The notes under the pieces were generated by a model, which saw only the letters and a list, made by a program, of their open reading frames with translations, searched no databases and was not told where the DNA came from. The position numbers and the translations under genes are program-made. DNA of 16,750 nucleotides from Stenotrophomonas sp. (GTDB lineage Bacteria; Pseudomonadota; Gammaproteobacteria; Xanthomonadales; Xanthomonadaceae): the NCBI GenBank assembly GCA_003484865.1, contig DMZT01000386.1, positions 1 to 16,750 on the forward strand, read 5' to 3'. This document shows positions 5,031 to 14,147 of the stretch, in pieces; within the stretch, counting starts at the first letter, position 1; each line of letters opens with the position of its first letter.

Positions 5031-7940
5031 TCAGAAGCGCTGCTGATATTTCATGTACATGAAACGCCCGATATCGTAGCCGCCGTAGTAGGAGAAGTTG
5101 GAGTTCGGCTGGCTGTACATGATGGGGCCGTACTTTTCGAACACGTTGTTGGCACCGACCGAGACGGTCGCATCCCACGGCAGGGTGTAACGGAACTGCA
5201 GGTCGTGGAAGGTGACCGAGCCACGCTGGTTGTAGTCACGCGAGCCGGCGTACCACGGCGCCTGCACGCCCGGGTCGGAACATTCGTCCGGACGGGTCGT
5301 CGCGTTGATGCAGCGTTCCTTGACCCCGGCGTAATAGCGCGCGGTCCAGCTCACCCCGAAGTTTCCCACGTCCCAGCCCAGGGTCAGGTTGGAGCGCACG
5401 CGGAAGCCGCTGCCGATGCCGTTGCTTGGGGTGGGCACGACGTCGGTGTCGTTGGTCGTACGCGACAGATACGAGCTGACATAGGTGGTCGTCCAGCCCG
5501 TGGTCAGCTTGCCGTAAGCGGTATCCAGATGGTGGCTGAGCTCCAGGTCGTAGCCTTCGGTTTCCAGGAAGCCGGAGTTGCGCTTGCCGTACTTCAGCGT
5601 GTCGACGATGCCGGTCACCGGATCGCGCGTGAAGCCACTGCAGCGCGACGCGATGCCCTGCTCATAGCAGTCGCGCAGCAGGTCGTTGGGATGATCGTTG
5701 ACGATGGTGTTGTCGATGCGGATCTTCCACCAGTCCAGCGCCACGTTGAGGTTGGGCACGAAGCCAGGGCTCCAGACCAGACCCAGGGTACGGCTCGTTG
5801 AGGTTTCCGGCTGCAGATCCGGGTTGGAGCCGTTGGTGAACGGCACCGGGGTCTGGGCGCTGCTGCTGGTGATCGGCACGCCGCCCTGGCGCAGCTGGCG
5901 GTAGCTGTCCGCATTGGCGATGTCGGCGGCGCACCGTGCGCGGACCTCGGCACTGCTGGCCGAGGCACCGTAAACGGTGTCGCAGGGATCACGGTAGCCG
6001 GTGGTGAAGGTTTCCGAGCCGCCGCCGTACAGATCGGAGATGGTGGGGGCACGGAAGCCCTGCGCCCACGTGCCACGCACCAGCAGCTGCTCGATCGGTT
6101 TCCACTTGAAGCCGAACTTGCTGTTGAGGGTGGTGCCCAGGGTGTTGTAGTCCGAGTGGCGGGTGGCCGCGCTCAGGCTCAGCTCACGCGCGCCGGGCAG
6201 GTCGGCCAGGATCGGCACGCTGAGCTCGAGGTATGCCTCATTGACCTTGTAGCCGCCCCCGGTCGGACCGGCGGCCAGATTGGTGGTGGCACCGCTCTGG
6301 GCCAGCGGATCGGGGATGAACTCACCGGCCTCCTTGCGGGTTTCCACGCCGAAGGCGAAGCCCAGATCACCGGCCGGCAGCGTCATCACCGTGCCGGCGA
6401 TGCTGGCGAACGCATTGCGGGTGGTGGTCTTGCCACGGGAGATTTCCGGCGGGAACAGGTAGTCGATCAGCGCCTGGTTGCCGGTCAGGCCATTGGGGTC
6501 GTTGCTGCCGTAGGGCACCAGCGGATTCCACGGCATGCAGCCGGCAATCGGCGCGCCAGGAACGCCGCATTCCACCTTGCCGGTAGCCTCGTTGTAGTAC
6601 GACGGGCCGACCGCGTTCTTGACGCGTTCCTTGTTGAGGTTGCCGGTGGAGGTCTGCAGCAGTTCGCTGCGGTTGTATTGATAGCCCACTTCCCAATCGA
6701 AGTAGCGCTCGCCCACCTCGAAGCTGCCTTCCAGCGTGGCCACGGCGCGCCAGGTGGTCAGCTCGCTGGTGCTGACCCGCGGGACCTCCCAGGCGCGACG
6801 GTTCCAGGCGATGTCGGTGGGGTTCCCATGGCCGTGGTGGTTGCCGAACGGGTTGAACCAACTGTCGGCCGACATCGGCCCGATGCCGGCGGTGGCGGAC
6901 TGCAGCGGATAGCCGGCCACCTGGCGGGTGGACGTGCGCTTGTTGTAGCCCAGCTGCGTGGTCAGGCGGATGTCATCGGTCAGGTCCACGCGTCCATCGA
7001 GGAACAGCGAATCGCGCTTGAGGGGCGAGATCAGGTGCATCTGCTCCGGTGCGTTGCTGACATCGCCGGTGAACGGGGTCAGGTCGCTGAGATGATAGTT
7101 GGCCGGGTTGGTCGGGTCGGTACCGCGATCCAGCGAGTAGTTGCAGCCTGCCGCGGCGGTGCAGCCCGGGCCCTTCAGGCCGTTGATCTGACCCCACTGA
7201 CTGACCTGGGTCCAGTCGTCGCCGGGGTGGCGCGTGGTGTTCGGGAATTGGCTGAACCAGCGATCGCGTGCCCACACCCCCTTCTCTTCGGTGTGCTCGG
7301 CCGAGAAGGTCAGCGAGGCGCGGTCGTTGGACCAGCCGGCCACCACGTCGACGCTGTTACGCGCGCCATCGCCCTGGCTGTACTGGCCTTGGTAGACGTT
7401 GGCAGTGACGCCATTGACGTTGCTGCGGGTGATGATGTTGATCACGCCGGCCATGGCGTCCGAACCATAGATCGCCGAGGCACCGTCCTTCAGCACCTCC
7501 ATGCGCTCGATCGCCGAGACCGGCACGCTGGAGATGTCCTGGTAGCCGCCGGTGTTGATGCCCAGGCGCTTGCCGTTGATCAGCACCAGGGTGCGCTGCG
7601 CGCCGAGGTTGCGCATGTCGATGTAGGTGCCACCGGCGTTCTCGCCAGCGGCCAGTACGTTGGAGCGGCTGATGGACGGGCTGCCCACCGCGGTCAGGTT
7701 CTGCAGGATGTCGGCGACCGAGCTGAAGCCCTGGCGCTCGATGTCGGCGCGGCTGATCGCGAGCACCGGCTGGGCGGATTCGACATCGACCTGGCGGATG
7801 CGCGATCCGGTGATCTCGATGCGGTCCAGGGTGGTCGGGGTGGCGTCCTGGGCGAGGACGGCGGTGGAAGCCAGGCCAGCGGTGCCGGCCACCAGGGCAA
7901 GGCGGATCGCCTGCCCCAACGGGGTGGTGGATGAAGACAT
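5031..7940 (-). CDS. TonB-dependent outer-membrane receptor, substrate unknown
   Basis: This 969-residue outer-membrane transporter has a signal peptide of about 30 residues (cleavage near STAVLA-QDA) and then a TonB-box-like segment IEITGSRI (41-48). The plug domain follows (about 50-175, with LVLINGKRLG at 118-127 and ASAIYGSDAMAGVINIITR at 154-172), then a long beta-barrel ending in the aromatic C-terminus KYQQRF. The IE(I/V)TGSRI type is abundant in Xanthomonadaceae and has varied, mostly unassigned substrates (carbohydrates, peptides, metal chelates). Ten cysteines occur as five closely spaced pairs (260/266, 458/468, 653/670, 758/767, 877/887), and a HHGHG cluster lies at 368-372. No FecR/sigma-factor pair is adjacent and there is no extended N-terminal signalling domain. 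An AGAGAG stretch 5 nt before the ATG is the likely ribosome site. An intrinsic terminator follows the gene. Confidence 0.95.
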   Translation of the reverse strand: MSSSTTPLGQAIRLALVAGTAGLASTAVLAQDATPTTLDRIEITGSRIRQVDVESAQPVLAISRADIERQGFSSVADILQNLTAVGSPSISRSNVLAAGENAGGTYIDMRNLGAQRTLVLINGKRLGINTGGYQDISSVPVSAIERMEVLKDGASAIYGSDAMAGVINIITRSNVNGVTANVYQGQYSQGDGARNSVDVVAGWSNDRASLTFSAEHTEEKGVWARDRWFSQFPNTTRHPGDDWTQVSQWGQINGLKGPGCTAAAGCNYSLDRGTDPTNPANYHLSDLTPFTGDVSNAPEQMHLISPLKRDSLFLDGRVDLTDDIRLTTQLGYNKRTSTRQVAGYPLQSATAGIGPMSADSWFNPFGNHHGHGNPTDIAWNRRAWEVPRVSTSELTTWRAVATLEGSFEVGERYFDWEVGYQYNRSELLQTSTGNLNKERVKNAVGPSYYNEATGKVECGVPGAPIAGCMPWNPLVPYGSNDPNGLTGNQALIDYLFPPEISRGKTTTRNAFASIAGTVMTLPAGDLGFAFGVETRKEAGEFIPDPLAQSGATTNLAAGPTGGGYKVNEAYLELSVPILADLPGARELSLSAATRHSDYNTLGTTLNSKFGFKWKPIEQLLVRGTWAQGFRAPTISDLYGGGSETFTTGYRDPCDTVYGASASSAEVRARCAADIANADSYRQLRQGGVPITSSSAQTPVPFTNGSNPDLQPETSTSRTLGLVWSPGFVPNLNVALDWWKIRIDNTIVNDHPNDLLRDCYEQGIASRCSGFTRDPVTGIVDTLKYGKRNSGFLETEGYDLELSHHLDTAYGKLTTGWTTTYVSSYLSRTTNDTDVVPTPSNGIGSGFRVRSNLTLGWDVGNFGVSWTARYYAGVKERCINATTRPDECSDPGVQAPWYAGSRDYNQRGSVTFHDLQFRYTLPWDATVSVGANNVFEKYGPIMYSQPNSNFSYYGGYDIGRFMYMKYQQRF

Positions 7941-8038
7941 GATCGACTCTCTCTCTTATCGGAACGACGTCCAAGAGGTCGGCGGACCAAGTACCGCCTT
8001 CCTCAAAAATCCAGCCGTGTGAAGGCCGGTGTCCCGAG

Positions 8039-8090
8039 AGTAGATCGATTGGTTAAGGTTCCATGAGGGAGATGTGAGGGTGTTCTCACA
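8039..8090 (-). promoter_or_regulatory. Putative regulatory region of the receptor gene (PHO-like tandem and dyad)
   Basis: Two overlapping signals lie in the 229-nt gap upstream of the receptor. First, on the minus strand, CCCTCAC-ATCT-CCCTCAT (8063-8080) is a direct repeat with the 11-bp pitch of a PHO box, but with C in place of G in the GTCA core (4/7 and 5/7 matches). Second, TGTGAG-N6-CTCACA (8073-8090) is a perfect dyad resembling a CRP/Clp site but with N8 instead of N6 between TGTGA and TCACA. A TCTACT box (8039-8044), identical to the proposed phoB -10, follows. The remainder of the gap, 7941-8038, would be leader. Confidence 0.3.
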
Positions 8091-8169
8091 AATAATTCAC
8101 GGGTTCGGCGTTCTGCGAAGTCAGCCTGAAAATTGCTGCAGATGCACGCTACGAAGCAGGCAAAAAGCG

Positions 8170-9696
8170 TCAGGCAACGAAGGGGCGGAACTGCACCCCC
8201 AGCCCGGCCATGCCCTCGGTTTCGCCGATCAGGTCCGCGCGCAGCAGCGGACGCGCATCGATGTACGCCTGCGGCAGGATCAGCGACAAGCGCGCGTCAT
8301 CGGCGGTCAGTTCCAGTGCGGGCATCGGTGTGTCTTCGTGCGCGCGGTTGAGCAGGACCGCCAGGCGCAGCAGCGCGGTCATGCGCCGTGCCGGCTGCAG
8401 GAGACGTTCGGGCAGTGCATCGAAGGCGGACTTGGAAATGTTGCGGCGATGGCTGCGCACCAGCGCGGCCAGCAGCTGCTGTTCCTGCCGCGAGAAACCG
8501 GCGATGTCCGAGTTCTCCAGCACGTAGCTGCCATGCACGTGGTAACCGCTGTGCGCGATCATCAGGCCGAGCTCGTGCAGCCGCGCGGACCAGCCGAGCA
8601 TGCGGGCATCGTCCGGATCCAGCTGCCAGCTTTCTTCGACCTGGGCGAGCAGGTTCATGGCCGTGCTTTCCACGCGATCAGCCTGGACGGTATCGATGCC
8701 GTAACGCTGGGTCAGTGCCGCGACCGATTCGTCGCGCAGGTCGTTCTCGCTGGCGCGGCCGAGGATGTCGTAGAGAATGCCCTCGCGCATCGCGGCCTTG
8801 CTGACCAGCAGCTTCTGCAGCCCGAGTGCCTGGAAGGCGGCTTCGAGCACCAGGATGCCACCGGCGATGATCGGGCGACGATCCGCGGAGAGGCCCGGCA
8901 GATCGATGTCTTCGATGCGCTTGGCCTTGAGCAGCTCATCGCGCAGCTGCGGCAATGCCTCGGCGGTGATCGCGCCCTTGCTCAGTTTCATGGTGGCGCA
9001 GATTTCGCTGATCGCCTTGTGCGTGCCGGAGGACCCCAGTGCTTCGTGCCAGCCTAGTGCGCGGTACTTGTTGGCGAACTGCTGGAACTCCGCGCCGATT
9101 TCGGTCAAGGCGTCCTTCCAGCGCTTCTTGCTCAGCTTGCCGCCCGGGAAGAAGCGGCGCGTGCTGGCGATGCAGCCGGCCTGCAGGCTTTCGCGCTCCA
9201 GGGTCTGCATGCCCTGGCCGATGATGAATTCCGTGGAGCCACCGCCGATATCGATCACCAGCCGGCGCTGGTCCGCCTTGGGCGGCTGCGCATGGGCCAC
9301 GCCCAGGTAGATCAGACGCGCCTCTTCGCGGCCGCTGACCACTTCGATCGCATGCCCGAGCGCGGTTTCGGCCGGCATCAGGAAGGCCTGCGGCGAGCGC
9401 AGCTGGCGCACCGTGTTGGTGGCCAGCGCGCGGACGCGTACCGAGGGGATCGCACGGATGCGCTGGCCGAACCGGGCCAGGCATTCCAACGCGCGCTGAC
9501 GGGCCTCGGCGGACAGGCCGCCTTTGCCATCCAGGCCATCGGCCATGCGCACGGTCTCGCGCAGGCGGTCGACCACCCGCAACTGCCCGAGGGTGTATCG
9601 CGCAATGACCATGTGGAAACTGTTGGATCCCAGGTCGATGGCGGCGAGCAGGTCGCCATCCTGCAAAGCGGGCGGAGTCGTGGAGGTATGCGGCAT
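8170..9696 (-). CDS. ppx: Exopolyphosphatase
   Basis: Ppx removes terminal phosphates processively from long-chain polyphosphate in the cytoplasm. The 508-residue length is close to E. coli Ppx (513). The actin-like Ppx/GppA domain shows phosphate-1 loop DLGSNSFHMVIARY (21-34), the catalytic-Glu region SGREEARLIYLG (121-132) and phosphate-2 loop DIGGGSTEF (149-157). The C-terminal half (about 310-508) carries the HD-like helical domain with LHELGLMIAHSGYHVHGSYVL, found in Ppx and GppA. GppA is the main alternative, but the extended C-terminus and the ppk1 neighbour favour Ppx. The ATG at 9696 has no visible ribosome site. A TAACAT box ends 6 nt before it, so a leaderless transcript from its own promoter is possible. 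ppk1 ends 122 nt upstream, with two hairpins between. Confidence 0.95.
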   Translation of the reverse strand: MPHTSTTPPALQDGDLLAAIDLGSNSFHMVIARYTLGQLRVVDRLRETVRMADGLDGKGGLSAEARQRALECLARFGQRIRAIPSVRVRALATNTVRQLRSPQAFLMPAETALGHAIEVVSGREEARLIYLGVAHAQPPKADQRRLVIDIGGGSTEFIIGQGMQTLERESLQAGCIASTRRFFPGGKLSKKRWKDALTEIGAEFQQFANKYRALGWHEALGSSGTHKAISEICATMKLSKGAITAEALPQLRDELLKAKRIEDIDLPGLSADRRPIIAGGILVLEAAFQALGLQKLLVSKAAMREGILYDILGRASENDLRDESVAALTQRYGIDTVQADRVESTAMNLLAQVEESWQLDPDDARMLGWSARLHELGLMIAHSGYHVHGSYVLENSDIAGFSRQEQQLLAALVRSHRRNISKSAFDALPERLLQPARRMTALLRLAVLLNRAHEDTPMPALELTADDARLSLILPQAYIDARPLLRADLIGETEGMAGLGVQFRPFVA

Positions 9697-9702
9697 TTGC
9701 GA

Positions 9703-9708
9703 ATGTTA
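9703..9708 (-). promoter_or_regulatory. Candidate -10 box immediately before ppx
   Basis: TAACAT on the minus strand (4/6 to TATAAT) is followed by 6 nt and then the ppx ATG, the same geometry as at lpxH. A GTGACT sequence about 19 nt upstream is a poor -35. No Shine-Dalgarno exists between the box and the start. Support is weak beyond the spacing. Confidence 0.28.
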
Positions 9709-9757
9709 GCCGAACGGCGGGTCGCGAAGTCACCGCGCGCCCTTCACATGGGCAGGC

Positions 9758-9774
9758 TGCGACGACCGGTCGCA
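9758..9774. repeat. Short hairpin in the ppk1-ppx gap
   Basis: TGCGAC and GTCGCA form a 6-bp stem around a 5-nt loop. It has no T-tract and no GTAG head, so it is neither a typical terminator nor a full SMAG copy. It may be a decayed repeat or an mRNA-processing structure. Confidence 0.3.
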
Positions 9775-9797
9775 TCGAAGGGGCAGGCAATCAGCGC

Positions 9798-9822
9798 GTA
9801 CCGACCAACGGTCGGTACCTAC
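9798..9822 (-). repeat. SMAG-type GTAG hairpin repeat overlapping the ppk1 stop
   Basis: A 9-bp perfect stem (GTACCGACC/GGTCGGTAC) with a GTT loop (minus strand) directly follows GTAG at 9819-9822. The core CGACCGTTGGTCG is shared with the pair at the right end of the window. The TAG of the GTAG head is the ppk1 stop codon. The structure is typical of the Stenotrophomonas REP-like SMAG family, often found at 3' ends of genes. Confidence 0.8.
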
Positions 9823-11896
9823 AGACCCTGCAGCAGGGCCATCTGCGCCGCGTGCGGCGGCTCGTCGTGGCCGGGCGTGCACTTGATGTAGCTGCCGTCG
9901 GCCTGCAGTTCCCAGGCGTTGAGGTTGTCGTCCAGGTAGTTCTGCAGCACGTCGCGGTAGACCTTGCGTGCCAGTTCCGGGTCCAGGATGGGGAAACAGG
10001 TCTCGACCCGGCGCAGCAGGTTGCGCTCCAGCCAGTCCGCGCTGGCGCAGAACAGCTCCGAGGCCCCATCGTTGCCGAACCAGTAGACCCGGCTGTGTTC
10101 CAGGAAGCGGCCGACGATCGAGCGCACCCGGATGGTGTCCGAGACACCGGGGACGCCGGGGCGGAGCGTGCAGGCGCCGCGCACGATCAGGTCGATCTGT
10201 ACGCCCGCCTGCGAGGCCGCATACAGGGCCCGGATCATCTGGGGTTCGTTGAGGGCGTTCATCTTGGCGATGATCCGCCCCGGACGGCCACTGGCGGCCA
10301 GGCGTGTTTCGCGCTCGATCCGCTGCAGCAGACCCGGGTGCAGGGTGAAGGGCGACTGCAGCAGGCGCTTGAGCTTCATCCGCGGGGCCAGCCCGGACAG
10401 CTGCTGGAACAGCAGGTGCACATCGTTGCCGATGTCCGGATCGGCGGTGATCAGGCTCAGGTCGGTGTAGGCCCGCGCGGTACCGCTGTGATAGTTGCCG
10501 GTGCCCAGGTGCACGTAGCGGCGCAGCTTGCGGCCTTCGCGGCGCACGATCAGCAGCATCTTGGCGTGGGTCTTGAAACCGACCACCCCGTAGACGACCT
10601 GCACGCCGGCTTCCTGCAGGCGGTCGGCCAGGCCGAGGTTGGCTTCTTCATCGAAGCGCGCGCGCAGCTCGACCACGACGGTCACGTCCTTGCCGTTGCG
10701 TGCGGCCTGGATCAGCGCATCGACGATCAGCGAATCCTTGCCGGTGCGGTACAGCGTCTGCTTGATCGCCAGCACGTTGGGGTCGACGGCCGCCTGCTTG
10801 ATCACGTCCAGCACGGCAGTGAACGCATCGAAGGGGTGGTGCAGGAGCACATCCCGGCGCGCGACGATCTCGAAGATGCCATCGCTGTCGCGCAGCACGC
10901 GCGGGCTCAGCGAGGGGTACTTCAGGTCCGGCCGCTGGATCACGTCGTACAGCTGGACCACGCGGTTGAGGTTGACCGGGCCGTCGATGCGGTAGACCGC
11001 GTTTTCGGTCAGCCCGAAGTTCTGCAGCAGGGTGCGCACGATGTCGCGCGGGCAGTCCTGCGCGATCTCCAGCCGCACGGCCGGGCGGTAGCCCCGGTCA
11101 ACCAGCTCATCGCGCAGCGCCAGCGCCAGGTTCTCGACCTCTTCCTCGTCCACCACCAGCTCGGAATTGCGGGTCACGCGGAACTGATACGCGCCCTGGA
11201 CTTCCATGCCCGGGAACATCTCATCGACGAACGTGGACAACACCGAGGACAGGAACACGAAGGTCTGCGGGCCGCCGAGTTTTTCCGGCAGCTGGATGAT
11301 GCGCGGCAGTGAACGCGGTGCACGCACGATCGCCAGATGCCCAGCGCGACCGAACGCGTCGGTGCCCTTGAGCACGACCACGATGTTCAACGACTTGTTG
11401 AGGATCTTCGGGAACGGGTGCGACGGATCCAGGCCGAGCGGGGACAGCACCGGCATGATCTCGTTGCGGAAATACGCCCGCAGCCAGCGCTTCTGGCGAT
11501 GGTTCCAGGAGTGCCGGCCGAGCACGTCGATGCCGGCTTCATGCAGTGCCGGGCGCAGGGTCTCGTTCCAGCAGCGGTACTGCTGGTCCACCAGCTGCGC
11601 GGCACGGTCATGGATGGCGTTGAGGATCGCCTGCGGCGTCATGCCGTCCGGCGCTGGCGGCAGGCCGAACTCCTGCGCATGGCGCACCGCGGCCGCGCGG
11701 ATCTCGAAGAACTCGTCCAGGTTGGTGCAGGAGATGCACATGAAGCGCAGGCGCTCCAGCAGCGGTACCTGCGGGTCCATGGCCTGGGCCAGCACGCGGA
11801 AGTTGAAATCCAGCTGCGACAGCTCACGGTTGATGTACAGCGCCGGATCGCGCAGCGGATCGCCGTCCACAGGCACGGCGACGGGAACAGGAGTGC

Positions 11897-11900
<4 letters not shown>
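9819..11900 (-). CDS. ppk1: Polyphosphate kinase 1
   Basis: PPK1 reversibly transfers the gamma-phosphate of ATP to polyphosphate, usually at the inner membrane. The 693-residue protein matches the family length (E. coli 688). It has the N-terminal domain beginning YINRELSQLDFNFRVL (22-37) and NLDEFFEIR (60-68), and the two phospholipase-D-like C-terminal domains. The autophosphorylated histidine is H445 in GFKTHAKM and the second catalytic histidine is H602 in FLEHSRVYWFGN. Ligand residues in IKQTLYRTGKDS (379-390) and ELRARFDEEAN (411-421) are present. The ATG overlaps the phoR stop as ATGA and no independent ribosome site is evident, so translation is probably coupled to phoR. The TAG stop is supplied by the GTAG of a SMAG repeat. 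The gene likely belongs to the phoB-phoR transcription unit and so responds to phosphate starvation. Confidence 0.97.
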
Positions 11901-13237
<1,337 letters not shown>

Positions 13238-13278
13238 TGCGGTCTCGCAGAAAGTGCGGTCCTCGGACTCGATCCAAG

Positions 13279-13287
13279 GTTATAGCA
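13279..13287 (-). promoter_or_regulatory. Candidate extended -10 promoter for phoR
   Basis: TGCTATAAC on the minus strand fits the extended -10 consensus TGnTATAAT at all but the last base. It lies in the phoB-phoR gap, with the predicted start about 35 nt before the phoR ATG. No -35 is apparent, which extended -10 promoters can tolerate. Such a promoter would give basal phoR-ppk1 expression. Confidence 0.4.
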
Positions 13288-13292
13288 GGAGT

Positions 13293-13326
13293 GGCCGGAA
13301 CCGGGCATGCGCGCCCGGGACCGGCC
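13293..13326 (-). terminator. Long interrupted hairpin between phoB and phoR
   Basis: Two nested 6-bp stems (outer GGCCGG/CCGGCC, inner CCGGGC/GCCCGG) are separated by a 2x2 mismatch and capped by a 6-nt loop. The hairpin begins 9 nt after the phoB stop. There is no T-run, so it is more likely an attenuator, RNA-processing or 3'-protection element than a full terminator. It would tend to set phoB above phoR. Confidence 0.45.
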
Positions 13327-13335
13327 CGACGAGAC

Positions 13336-14025
13336 TCAGGTGGACGTCGAGAACCGGTAGCCGGCGCCGCGTACGGTCTGCACCATGTTCTCCGCGGCGA
13401 ACGGCTCCAGCGTCTTGCGCAGGCGGCGGATGTGCACGTCGATGGTGCGCTCCTCCACATACACGCTGCCGCCCCACACGTGATCCAGCAACTGGGCGCG
13501 GGTGTACACGCGCTCAGGGTGGGTCATGAAGAAGTGCAGCAGGCGGTACTCGGTCGGACCGATCGGCACCGGCTGGTCGCCGGCGAAGACGCGGTGCGCG
13601 GCGCCATCGATGCGGATCGTACCGACCGCGACGCTGCCATCCTCGTCATCGTCGCGGGCGCGGCGCATGACCGCACGGATGCGGGCCAGCAGTTCGCGCG
13701 CCGAGAACGGCTTGACCACGTAGTCGTCCACTCCGGCTTCCAGGCCACCGACGCGGTCGTTCTCTTCCCCGCGCGCGGTCAGCATGATGATCGGCACTTC
13801 GCGGGTCAGGGCTTCTTTGCGCCAGCGCCGGGCCAGCTCCAGGCCGCTGGTGCCCGGGAGCATCCAGTCCAGCAGGATCAGGTCCGGGACGCGATCGGCG
13901 ATGGCGGTCTGCGCCTCGCGCGCGTCGCCGGCATGGATCGGGTCGTAGTCGCCCTTGCGCAGGGCAAAGGCGACCATTTCGCGGATCGCGGGTTCGTCAT
14001 CGACGATCAGGATGCGTTTCTGCAC
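13336..14025 (-). CDS. phoB: Phosphate regulon response regulator PhoB
   Basis: PhoB is an OmpR-family transcription factor that binds PHO boxes when phosphorylated. The 229-residue length equals the family norm. The receiver domain has D10 and E11 (VDDEP), phosphoacceptor D53 (LLLDWMLPG), T83 (MLTARG) and K105 (VVKPFS). The winged-helix domain (about 130-226) includes TEYRLLHFFMTHPERVYTRAQLLDHVWG and the recognition helix RTIDVHIRRLRKTL. The start is GTG at 14025, giving (V)QKRILIVDDEP as in relatives; an ATG 20 nt upstream is out of frame. Only a weak GGTGGG ribosome site is present. A PHO box with a correctly spaced -10 precedes the gene, implying autoregulation. M48 protease ends 122 nt upstream. 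Confidence 0.97.
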   Translation of the reverse strand: MQKRILIVDDEPAIREMVAFALRKGDYDPIHAGDAREAQTAIADRVPDLILLDWMLPGTSGLELARRWRKEALTREVPIIMLTARGEENDRVGGLEAGVDDYVVKPFSARELLARIRAVMRRARDDDEDGSVAVGTIRIDGAAHRVFAGDQPVPIGPTEYRLLHFFMTHPERVYTRAQLLDHVWGGSVYVEERTIDVHIRRLRKTLEPFAAENMVQTVRGAGYRFSTST

Positions 14026-14063
14026 GTGCCCACCGTATTGCTCATCAGATCGGGATTGAGCTC

Positions 14064-14097
14064 AGTAGACTACGGTTTCATGACAGGTTTGTGACGA
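14064..14097 (-). promoter_or_regulatory. PHO box and -10 of the phoB promoter
   Basis: Read on the minus strand, TCGTCAC-AAAC-CTGTCAT (14080-14097) is a tandem of two half-sites with 11-bp pitch and an A-rich spacer; the downstream half is a perfect CTGTCAT. A TCTACT box (14064-14069) follows after exactly 10 nt, the spacing seen at E. coli Pho promoters, where the PHO box replaces the -35. The implied transcript has a leader of about 30 nt. Confidence 0.8.
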
Positions 14098-14147
14098 GGG
14101 GGCCGTTCCCGTCGTGGGCCGCCATCCCACCGTCATCCGGGCGCGCC

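Noticed and set aside
8073..8090. A classical CRP/Clp site upstream of the TonB receptor
   Set aside because: The dyad is perfect but the spacing between TGTGA and TCACA is 8 rather than 6, so it is kept only as an ambiguous regulatory motif.
14098..14147. A terminator between the M48 gene and phoB
   Set aside because: Only a 5-bp stem (GTGGG/CCCAC) without a T-tract can be drawn, so read-through cannot be excluded and no terminator is claimed.
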